Positions 1-5,406 of a stretch of 12,159 bases of DNA are shown here, piece after piece. The stretch lies in the NCBI GenBank assembly GCA_005884305.1, contig VAYL01000148.1, positions 1-12,159 of the forward strand, written 5' to 3'. Origin of the DNA: Actinomycetota bacterium (lineage in GTDB: Bacteria > Actinomycetota > Thermoleophilia > Solirubrobacterales > 70-9). A program made the position numbers and the translations under genes. The notes under the pieces were generated by a model that saw only the letters and a program-made list of their open reading frames with translations, was not told the DNA's origin and searched no databases. Position 1 is the stretch's first letter. Every line of letters starts with the position of its first letter.

Positions 1-59
1 AGGGCGACGATCGCGCGGTCGAGTGCGCCTCGGGCCCAGCGATGGATGGATTCCCGCAC
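1..59 (-). CDS. possible 5' end of a minus-strand gene running off the left edge
   Basis: A minus-strand frame opens at a GTG (57-59) and stays open to the edge. It reads MRESIHRWARGALDRAIVA if GTG is taken as start. Most of its codons end in G or C, as in the real genes of this window, and the peptide looks protein-like and amphipathic. Evidence against it: there is no Shine-Dalgarno sequence ahead of the GTG, and only 19 codons are visible. A second minus frame, with ATG at 98-100, is also open to the edge but has poorer codon use. No function can be assigned. Confidence 0.25.
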   Translation of the reverse strand, partial: MRESIHRWARGALDRAIVA

Positions 60-230
60 ATATGGGTGGCTTTGTCGCCCATCGCTGATGATGGGGCCAT
101 GGTGGCGGTGAAAACGTCACGGATGGCACGCGGATTGGGGCGGATTGGTGGCCAGAGCGTGACTAAAGACGCGCGGGCACCGGGGACGCCTCCCCTACGT
201 GCCTCGCCGGGACTGGTGAACGGCCCCGGC
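60..230. other. non-coding stretch downstream of the G1 peptidase
   Basis: No convincing gene is seen on either strand. It holds two small GC hairpins next to the peptidase stop (listed separately), a short stem at 62-82 that needs G-U pairs to form on the plus strand, and a 10-base direct repeat (131-140 and 141-150, one mismatch). It probably contains the 3' end of the peptidase transcript and, if the left-edge gene is real, its promoter. No clear -35/-10 pair was found. Confidence 0.4.
182..230 (-). terminator. weak tandem hairpins after the G1 peptidase gene
   Basis: Directly after the peptidase stop (231-233), bases 206-211 and 225-230 can form a 6-bp GCCGGG/CCCGGC stem with a 13-base loop. 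Next, 182-186 and 191-195 form a 5-bp GGGGA/TCCCC stem with a 4-base loop. Neither is followed by a real T run on the minus strand, only GTCTTTAG further on. Their position fits a transcription end, but short GC stems arise easily by chance in DNA this rich in G and C. Confidence 0.25.
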
Positions 231-1079
231 CTACGGCGCCGGGCACTTCGTCGCCCACGAGCACAGGGCGAAGCCGTCGTGCTGGCGGTCGGGTGCTGAC
301 GGCGTGCCGATGACCTTGTCGTTCTTGCCGCTGGTCAGCAGCACCCGCTCGGAGGACTTGAGACCGGCGGCGCGGCCGTTCACCCGCGCCCGGTCGAAGG
401 TGTTTCTCGAGAGATTCGGCAGGTCCGCGAAGCCCGCGTTGGCGCCGATGATGACCGGGGTCTCCTGGATCCACTCCGCTGTCGCGTGGGTGGACGTGTA
501 CGGGATCTTGGTCTTGAACGTCTGGTTTCGCGTCAGGTTGCGCAGCTTGATCCGCCAGACGTTCGAGTTCTTGACGGTCTCGGTGATGTGCGCGCGCATG
601 TGATCGCGCGGCCGGATCCTGAGCTTGCTGATCGTCAGCGCCGGGCCGGGGAGCACCTCCCACCATGCCGAGTAGGACGCCTTGCCTGACTTCGAGACGT
701 CCTGCTCGGTGCCGGTCTGGACCAGCGTCGCGTCGCCCACATTGCAGCCCGCGTCCACACAACCCCCGCCGATCCCGATCCAGGTCGACGAGGCCTCCGC
801 GCGGCCGCGGACGTGCTGGGTGGCCTTCGGGACCCTCCAATCTCCCGCGATCGAGTGGAAGAGGGTGCCGCCCTGCTCCAGCGTGCCCTGGTTGTAGCCG
901 AACCAGTTGCTGCTCTTGCTCGCATTCGCCTGCGCGCCCGGTTTGACGATGTGCACCACGTGACCGTGCGCGCGCGGAAGCGCCGACGCGGCGCCAGCCG
1001 TACCGGCCACGAGGACCAGGCACGCAACGAGGCCGGCGAGTGCCGTCAGTACGGGCCGGATCATCCTGCGGAAGCCCAT
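231..1079 (-). CDS. secreted G1-family glutamic endopeptidase (eqolisin-like)
   Basis: The 282-residue product has a signal peptide: positive residues at 4-8, a hydrophobic stretch at about 9-33, and a likely cut after ASA at 33. The rest matches the peptidase G1 family (scytalidoglutamic peptidase/eqolisin). Visible landmarks are SSNWFGY (56-62), GDWRVP (79-84), STWIGIGG (98-105), LVQTGTEQ (119-126), SAWWEVLP (137-144) and ATAEWIQE (199-206). Q121 and E202 align with the Gln/Glu catalytic pair of the family, which hydrolyses proteins, typically at acid pH. C107/C112 and C273/C279 could form two disulfides, as expected for an exported protein. The tail beyond about residue 215 is less conserved. 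Start: M1 (ATG 1077-1079) gives the complete signal peptide. M6 is an alternative, and neither has a good Shine-Dalgarno. The gene stands alone, with 185 bases between it and infA upstream. Family assignment is firm; substrate is unknown. Confidence 0.88.
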   Translation of the reverse strand: MGFRRMIRPVLTALAGLVACLVLVAGTAGAASALPRAHGHVVHIVKPGAQANASKSSNWFGYNQGTLEQGGTLFHSIAGDWRVPKATQHVRGRAEASSTWIGIGGGCVDAGCNVGDATLVQTGTEQDVSKSGKASYSAWWEVLPGPALTISKLRIRPRDHMRAHITETVKNSNVWRIKLRNLTRNQTFKTKIPYTSTHATAEWIQETPVIIGANAGFADLPNLSRNTFDRARVNGRAAGLKSSERVLLTSGKNDKVIGTPSAPDRQHDGFALCSWATKCPAP

Positions 1080-1091
1080 CTCAACTGAGAT
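1078..1091. promoter_or_regulatory. 14-bp inverted repeat over the peptidase start codon, possible operator
   Basis: The plus-strand sequence ATCTCAACTGAGAT is a perfect inverted repeat with 6-bp arms and a 2-base centre. It includes the first two bases of the peptidase ATG and the 12 bases before it, where a Shine-Dalgarno would normally sit. A poor -35-like GTGACT (1111-1116, minus strand) lies 18 bases upstream of a -10-like TATCTC (1087-1092), which would place the -10 inside the repeat and give a nearly leaderless mRNA. It is an arrangement where a repressor could act, but no binding protein is identified. Confidence 0.35.
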
Positions 1092-1264
1092 ACCCGCGTG
1101 AACCGCCGGTAGTCACGGTGGCGCCGGGGCCTCTCATGCTCTAGGAGCAGGTGCTCGCCCAGGCACAGACGCCTCCTCCAAAGTCGGCGGGCCCGCGGGC
1201 GCCTGGGCGCGCCGATATATGCCATCCGGTCGCCCGCGGGCGGGGAGCCTACTGATTGGACGAG
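1080..1264. other. intergenic region between infA and the G1 peptidase
   Basis: No gene is seen in these 185 bases. In particular there is no rpmJ (L36) or rpsM following infA, and no tRNA. Near the infA end, GCCCGCGGGC occurs twice (1191-1200 and 1232-1241), the second inside a 12-bp palindrome. Near the other end is the inverted repeat at the peptidase start. The middle part (about 1100-1185) probably holds the peptidase promoter, but no strong consensus is visible. Confidence 0.5.
1191..1242 (-). terminator. paired GC palindromes after infA, candidate terminator
   Basis: GCCCGCGGGC at 1191-1200 and CGCCCGCGGGCG at 1231-1242 are each palindromic. They are also complementary to each other over 11 bp (1191-1201 with 1231-1241), closing a loop of about 29 bases that contains GATATATG. 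They begin 22 bases after the infA stop codon on the minus strand. No T run follows, so intrinsic termination is uncertain. The location between two apparently independent transcription units is the main support. Confidence 0.35.
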
Positions 1265-1483
1265 CTACTTGTACCGGTAGGTGATGCGGCCACGATCGAG
1301 GTCGTAAGGAGAGAGCTCGATCTTCACGCGGTCGCCCGGCAGGATGCGGATGTAGTGGCGGCGCATCTTTCCGGAGATGTGCCCCAGGACCTCGTGGTCG
1401 TTGTCGAGCTTGAGCTTGAACATCGTGTTGGGCAGGGCCTCGGTGACCTCGCCCTCCATCTCGATCTTTTCCTCTTTGCCCAT
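1265..1483 (-). CDS. infA: translation initiation factor IF-1
   Basis: This 72-residue protein is a single OB-fold (S1-like) domain of the usual IF-1 length. IF-1 binds the A site of the 30S ribosomal subunit and works with IF-2 and IF-3 in start-codon selection. Diagnostic stretches are [13 protein letters not shown] at the start, [13 protein letters not shown], then [21 protein letters not shown] and the end [18 protein letters not shown] 1481-1483 was chosen because bacterial IF-1 normally begins M-A/G-K-E; a TTG three codons upstream is a weaker alternative. No Shine-Dalgarno is visible. In most bacteria infA is followed by rpmJ, rpsM and rpsK. Here it is followed by 185 non-coding bases and a peptidase, and preceded by an enoyl-CoA hydratase gene, so it is detached from the ribosomal-protein cluster. 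It may be the only copy moved away or a second copy; the window cannot tell. Confidence 0.96.
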   Translation of the reverse strand: MGKEEKIEMEGEVTEALPNTMFKLKLDNDHEVLGHISGKMRRHYIRILPGDRVKIELSPYDLDRGRITYRYK

Positions 1484-1514
1484 CGGCGGCAAGAGGGTAG
1501 CGGGTGGGTGGTGA

Positions 1515-1549
1515 GGAGCCGTAGGCTCCGAAACTGGCTGGTGCCGTTT
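1515..1549 (-). terminator. tandem hairpins between the hydratase gene and infA
   Basis: In the gap between the hydratase stop and infA, 1531-1534 with 1546-1549 (AAAC/GTTT) and 1536-1538 with 1543-1545 (GGC/GCC) form one bulged stem. Next, 1515-1520 and 1524-1529 form a perfect 6-bp GGAGCC/GGCTCC stem with a 3-base loop. On the minus strand the sequence after it is TCACCACCC with no T run. It may end the HIT-hydratase transcript or be a structured leader for infA; the evidence does not separate these. Confidence 0.35.
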
Positions 1550-1576
1550 CAGATGTGTGTTAGCCGCTCCCGAAAG

Positions 1577-2377
1577 CTAACGCCCGTTGAACGTCGCCTT
1601 TCCCGGCCCCTCGGACAGGAACGATTTCACCGCGCCCTGAAGGTCCTCGGTCTCGAACAGCGCGCCCGCGACCTCGGGCGTCACGCGATCGGCCTCCTCC
1701 ACCCCGCCCCTCAGGTACGCCCGCACGATCCGCTTCGTCGCCGCGTGCGCCTTGGTCGGCCCCTCCGCCAGGCGCCGAGCCAAGCGCATGCCCTGCTCGA
1801 GCAGCTCGTCGTCGCTCACGACGCGATTGACCACGTTCCAGCGCTCGAGTGTCGCGGCGTCGTACATCCCGCGCGTCATCACGAACTCGCGCGCCCGGGC
1901 AGGGCCGGCCCGCTCGGCCATCCGCTGCGTGCCACCGGCGCCCGGCGTCAACCCGACGATCGCCTCGACGAGACCGAACCGCGCCGATTCGCTGGCCCAG
2001 ATCATGTCGCAGCCCAGGGATACCTCCAGCCCTGCCGTCAGACACAGGCCGTGCACCAGCGCGAGCGTCGGAATCGGGAGCGATTCGATCCGCTGCACCG
2101 CGCCCAGAAGCTGGCCGAAGCCCGCCGCCTCGGCGTTGACGCTCCCGCTGTCGAGCATCTCCACGACACGCTGGAACACGTTGACGTCCGCGCCGCCGGT
2201 GAACACCTCGCCCTCCGCCCGCCACACCAGGGCTCGCGCGTCCGATCCCTCGACCTCGTCCAGGCACGCCATCAGCGCCTCGTACGTGTGCGGCCCGAAG
2301 AGGTTCAGCGGCGGGTCGTTAAGGACCACCGCCGCGACCGCCCCGTCGCGCTCGAGCCGGACTGGCGCGTCAGCCAT
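1577..2377 (-). CDS. enoyl-CoA hydratase/isomerase family protein
   Basis: The 266-residue protein is a complete crotonase-fold enzyme of normal length. The first oxyanion-hole segment is TGGADVN (60-66). The second is CLTAGLEVSLGCD (112-124), and the block FGLVEAIVGLTPGAGGTQRM (134-153) follows. E118 and E138 fall where classical enoyl-CoA hydratases have their two catalytic glutamates, so hydration of 2-trans-enoyl-CoA is plausible, but the family also includes isomerases and other acyl-CoA enzymes. One departure: A115 replaces the usual glycine three residues before the first Glu. ATG 2375-2377 was chosen because the family similarity begins there and a GAGGG Shine-Dalgarno lies about 6 bases upstream. 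That ATG lies inside the end of the HIT gene (8-base overlap), so the two were probably translated together. The exact substrate is unknown. Confidence 0.85.
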   Translation of the reverse strand: MADAPVRLERDGAVAAVVLNDPPLNLFGPHTYEALMACLDEVEGSDARALVWRAEGEVFTGGADVNVFQRVVEMLDSGSVNAEAAGFGQLLGAVQRIESLPIPTLALVHGLCLTAGLEVSLGCDMIWASESARFGLVEAIVGLTPGAGGTQRMAERAGPARAREFVMTRGMYDAATLERWNVVNRVVSDDELLEQGMRLARRLAEGPTKAHAATKRIVRAYLRGGVEEADRVTPEVAGALFETEDLQGAVKSFLSEGPGKATFNGR

Positions 2378-2775
2378 CGGTCCCTCGAATCTTCTCCGCA
2401 ACCGCTGCGATCTCGTCGGGATCGCCCTCCTTCGGCACCCACGGCAGCTCCAGCGGATCGTCCTCGTAGCGCGGCACAACGTGCAGATGGAAGTGGAAGA
2501 TCGTCTGCCAGGCCGCCGCGCCACACGAGTTGATGATGTTGAAGCCGTCGGGCTCCAGCACATCCTTCATCCGGCGAGCCAATCGGCGGGCGGCGAGCAA
2601 CGTGTGCTGGAGGTCCTGGTCGGAGATCTCGAAGAGGTCGGCCGACCACCAACGCGTGCCCCGCGGTCGCCGGATTGATGTCCATGAAGGCCACCGTGTG
2701 GTCGTCGGAGTCAACGATCTGCGCCGGCACGTCGCCGGCGACGATCCCGCAGAACAGGCAGTCGCTCCCTTCCAC
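2370..2775 (-). pseudogene. HIT-family hydrolase, interrupted by a frame change near 2643
   Basis: Two adjoining reading frames together give one histidine-triad protein of about 130 residues. The first part (2775-2644, GTG start) encodes a CxxC pair (C6, C9) followed by FMDINPATAGHALVV. The second part, in another frame (2642-2370), starts ADLFEISDQDL and contains INSCGAAAWQT and the triad HFHLHVV. One unpaired base lies between them. In intact relatives about six residues of the form PRxHxx separate VV from DLFE. The simplest reading is therefore a loss of about 14 bases, which also removes a conserved His. The break sits inside a perfect 12-bp palindrome (2636-2647). HIT proteins hydrolyse nucleotide-alpha-phosphate bonds, for example in adenosine phosphoramidates. 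The gene is inactive if the sequence is right; an assembly or sequencing error is an equal possibility. The stop overlaps the start of the hydratase gene. Confidence 0.8.
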
Positions 2776-2786
2776 AGGTGTTCTAG

Positions 2787-2808
2787 GCCGGTGCCGTACG
2801 GCGCCGGC
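2787..2808. repeat. 22-bp near-perfect palindrome between cca and the HIT gene
   Basis: Nine-base arms GCCGGTGCC (2787-2795) and GGCGCCGGC (2800-2808) flank a GTAC centre, which is itself palindromic. There is one imperfect position: a G-U pair if the plus strand is transcribed, a C-A mismatch if the minus strand is. It lies in the 64-base gap after the cca stop (2840-2842) and ends 11 bases before the HIT GTG. It could be a cca terminator without a T run, a leader structure, or a protein-binding site. Confidence 0.35.
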
Positions 2809-2839
2809 AGCAGCATGTGCCGTTCATGAGTGGGTGAGC

Positions 2840-4279
2840 TTATCCCTCAGCCGAAGCCATGAGCTGCCGGGCGAACGCCACCGCGTCGTCGCGATCTGCG
2901 ACCTCGCCCGCGTAGACGGCCTCCTCGACCTCGCCGATGATCCGGCCCAGCTCCGGCCCGGGCTGGATGCCTAGCTCGGAGGCCAGCTCATCGCCGGGAA
3001 TCGGGGACCGCGGCGGGCCGGTGCGCCGCCAGTCGAGCGCGGCGGCGAGCATCTCTCGCGCGAGCTCGAGATGTGCCCGAACCATCTCCGGCCCGGCGAT
3101 CGGCCCCTGCCCTCGTGCAGCGAGGCGGTCGGCGACGCTCAGCAGGGTCACGTCGACACCGACCGGATCGGTCTCGTGCAGGTACTCGTACTCGCGCCGT
3201 CGCGGGAGCGGACGCTCCCTCACCAGGAATCCCAGGCGCAGATGGTGGAGCGTGAGGTCCTGGAGGTGACGGCTGAGACGCCGGCTCGCCTTCAGGCGGT
3301 CGCACAGGTCGCCGACGATGCGCACCCCTTCCCGGTCGTGGCCGATGAAGGTGATGTAGTCGCCGTGGATCCCGCGCGTCGCGGGCTTCCCCATGTCGTG
3401 CACGACGGCACCAAAACGCAGTGCCCCGCCCCGGGTCAGCTCGTCGGCGAGCGGCTCGGCGAGCTGCTCGGCGACCTGCGGCGCACGGTCGCCCGCGTAC
3501 CGCTCCAAGTCGGACTCGACCTCGAGCAGCTCCCGCAGGACCTCGATCGTGTGACCGTAGACATCGAGATGGTGATTCGGGTTCTGCTCGACACCGCGGA
3601 GCGCCTCGAGCTCCGGCAGGACCGCCGCCGTCGCCCCGAGCTCGCTCAGAAGCTCCAGCCCCCGGATCGGATCGGGTCCGGTGATGAGCAGCCGCAGCTC
3701 GGCGAGCTGGCGATCCCCGGCGGGATAGGCCACCAGATCAGCCGCCGCGCGCGCGCGCTCGACTGTCTCGGGCACGATGCTGAGCTCAAGCGCCGACGCG
3801 AGCCGCGCCGCTCGCAGGACTCGCAGCGGATCGTCCGTAAAGCTGCGCTCGGAGGTCGCCCTCAGGAGCCTGTCGTCCAGGTCGGCCAGGCCGCCCCCGG
3901 GGTCGATCGGGCCTGCGGCGGGATCGGCAAGCGGCACCGCCATTGAGTTCATCGTGAAGTCGCGCTGGGCGAGGTCGGCCTCGAGCCGATCGCCGCGCAT
4001 CGAAGTCACGTCGACGTGCCACCCGTCGCCGAGGGCACGCCAGGTGCCGAAGTACTCGGACAGGCTGAATGTGGGCCCACCCACAGCGCGGCCGACATCG
4101 CGCGCCGGCGCTTTGGCCTCGCCGGCAACCACGAGATCGACGTCTACGACGGCCCGCCCTAGCGCCGCGTCCCGTACGGCCCCGCCGACGACCCATGCGT
4201 CGTCCCGGTCACCCAGCGCCTCGCGCGCGGCGCGGACGGCGGGTGCGGCGGCGAGCGAATCGGCAAGCGGAGCGTTCAC
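2840..4279 (-). CDS. cca: CCA tRNA nucleotidyltransferase with HD domain
   Basis: This 479-residue protein belongs to the class II nucleotidyltransferase family (CCA-adding enzyme/poly(A) polymerase) and should add or repair the 3' CCA end of tRNA in the cytoplasm. The head domain shows GGAVRD (32-37), the metal-binding DVD (46-48), RDFTMNSMAV (106-115) and DDPLRVLRAAR (149-159). A C-terminal HD phosphohydrolase domain has H243, VHDMGKP with H294/D295, and H314 in GHDREG. This resembles actinobacterial CCA enzymes with an HD region. Sequence alone does not fully exclude a poly(A) polymerase or an A-adding-only enzyme, but no separate CC-adding partner is visible. The GTG start (4277-4279) overlaps the alr stop as GTGA, and there is no Shine-Dalgarno, so translation is probably coupled to alr. 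It is the last gene of the tight cluster that starts at glmS. Confidence 0.92.
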   Translation of the reverse strand: MNAPLADSLAAAPAVRAAREALGDRDDAWVVGGAVRDAALGRAVVDVDLVVAGEAKAPARDVGRAVGGPTFSLSEYFGTWRALGDGWHVDVTSMRGDRLEADLAQRDFTMNSMAVPLADPAAGPIDPGGGLADLDDRLLRATSERSFTDDPLRVLRAARLASALELSIVPETVERARAAADLVAYPAGDRQLAELRLLITGPDPIRGLELLSELGATAAVLPELEALRGVEQNPNHHLDVYGHTIEVLRELLEVESDLERYAGDRAPQVAEQLAEPLADELTRGGALRFGAVVHDMGKPATRGIHGDYITFIGHDREGVRIVGDLCDRLKASRRLSRHLQDLTLHHLRLGFLVRERPLPRRREYEYLHETDPVGVDVTLLSVADRLAARGQGPIAGPEMVRAHLELAREMLAAALDWRRTGPPRSPIPGDELASELGIQPGPELGRIIGEVEEAVYAGEVADRDDAVAFARQLMASAEG

Positions 4280-5406
4280 GCAGATCGAACGTACACGCGC
4301 GGGACCCGCTTCGAGATCCCGCAGGTCACCTCGTAGTTGATGGTGTCCAGGCGCCGGGCCATTTCCTCGCAGAGGATCCGCTCGTCCCCCTGGGCGCCGA
4401 TGACAGTCGCCGTGGCGCCGGGGCTGACCTGGGTCGCCGGGCCAAGCTCGACCGTGATGTTGTCCATCGACACCATGCCCACGAGGGGCACGCGGTGCCC
4501 GTCCACCAGGACGTCCGCGTTGTTGGCGAGCGCCCGGCGCACGCCGTCGCCGTAGCCGATCGGCAGAACGCCCACAAACGTCTCAACAGGGGCCCGCCAT
4601 CGCCGCCCGTAGCCCGCGCTATCCCCGACGTCGAAGCGCTTCACGTCCGCGACATAGGAGCGGAGCTCGAGCGCCGGCCGCAATCTCTGCTCATAGGGGT
4701 CGGCGCCAAACGGATCGAGGCCGTAGATCGCAACACCGCACCTCACCATGTCGAAGTGGGCGGCGGGATCGCGCAGCGTAGCGGCGCTGTTGGCGGCGTG
4801 GACGAGCACGTCGGGGTGCTCCGCGCGCACCCGCTCGACGAGCGCCGCGAATCGCTCCAGTTGCCGGTCGAAGAAGTCGGAGTCGCGGTCATCCGCGGTC
4901 GCGAAGTGCGTCCAGAAGCCGGCGAGCTCGAGCCGCTGGTCGGCGGCCGCGGCCTCGACGACCGCGAGGACCGCGTCGCCATCGCGCTCGCCGAGGCGCC
5001 CCATGCCGGTGTCGTATTTCACGTGCACGCGGGGGCGAAGGCCGCGCTGCTCGCCGTGCGCGGCGGTTCGCTCCAGGTGGGAAAGCTTCCAGACGGCGAC
5101 TTCGGAGCGCGCGTCGAGTGCCGCTCCCAGCTCCTCATCCGTGAGCGCGCCCATCGTGAGGAGCGGTACGTCCGCGAACTCGGCGCGCAGCTCGGCAGCC
5201 TCGGCCGCCGCGGCCACGGCAAGCCACGTCGCGCCGCCGGCGAGGGCCGCGCGGCCGCATTCGGCCGCGCCGTGTCCGTAGCCGTCGGCCTTCACCACCG
5301 CGCAAAGACGCGCCCCTGCCTGGAGCTCGGCGGCGAGGCGGGCGCAGTTCCGCTCCACCGCGCCCACGTCAACGACGGCGACGGCGCGCCCGTCGCGCAC
5401 TGTCAT
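4276..5406 (-). CDS. alr: alanine racemase
   Basis: The 376-residue PLP enzyme interconverts L- and D-alanine, supplying D-Ala for the peptidoglycan stem peptide. The PLP lysine is K39 in VVKADGYGHG (37-46). VHVKYDTGMGRLG (127-139) carries the lysine (K130) that is carbamylated in well-studied homologues. NSAATLR (206-212) and MVRCGVAIYGL (220-230) follow. In the C-terminal beta domain, Y266 of GDSAGYGRRW is the second catalytic base, and GMVSMDNITVE (310-320) lines the active site. All key residues are present and the length is normal. ATG 5404-5406 overlaps the nnr stop as ATGA; upstream extension would only run into nnr. The 3' end overlaps cca as GTGA, so nnr, alr and cca form a translationally linked chain. 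Confidence 0.96.
   Translation of the reverse strand: MTVRDGRAVAVVDVGAVERNCARLAAELQAGARLCAVVKADGYGHGAAECGRAALAGGATWLAVAAAAEAAELRAEFADVPLLTMGALTDEELGAALDARSEVAVWKLSHLERTAAHGEQRGLRPRVHVKYDTGMGRLGERDGDAVLAVVEAAAADQRLELAGFWTHFATADDRDSDFFDRQLERFAALVERVRAEHPDVLVHAANSAATLRDPAAHFDMVRCGVAIYGLDPFGADPYEQRLRPALELRSYVADVKRFDVGDSAGYGRRWRAPVETFVGVLPIGYGDGVRRALANNADVLVDGHRVPLVGMVSMDNITVELGPATQVSPGATATVIGAQGDERILCEEMARRLDTINYEVTCGISKRVPRVYVRSA

Noticed and set aside
131..150. Tandem 10-base direct repeat (CGGATTGGGG/CGGATTGGTG)
   Set aside because: Two short copies with a mismatch and no further units; too little for a repeat array or attachment site.
1080..1264. Possible tRNA or rpmJ in the gap after infA
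   Set aside because: No cloverleaf-compatible arms or T-loop consensus were found, and no frame encodes an L36-like peptide.
1256..2533. Long plus-strand open frame (425 codons) opposite infA, the hydratase and the HIT gene
   Set aside because: It runs antisense to genes with clear family motifs, is Arg/His/Pro-rich and matches nothing recognisable. Long antisense frames are a normal by-product of GC-rich coding DNA.
2378..2563. N-terminal extension of the hydratase
   Set aside because: It overlaps the His-triad half of the HIT gene in another frame. Family similarity and a Shine-Dalgarno sequence both support ATG 2375-2377.
2640..2646. Programmed ribosomal frameshift in the HIT gene
   Set aside because: There is no slippery heptamer, and the conserved PRxHxx segment is missing, which frameshifting would not restore. 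Deletion or sequence error explains it better.
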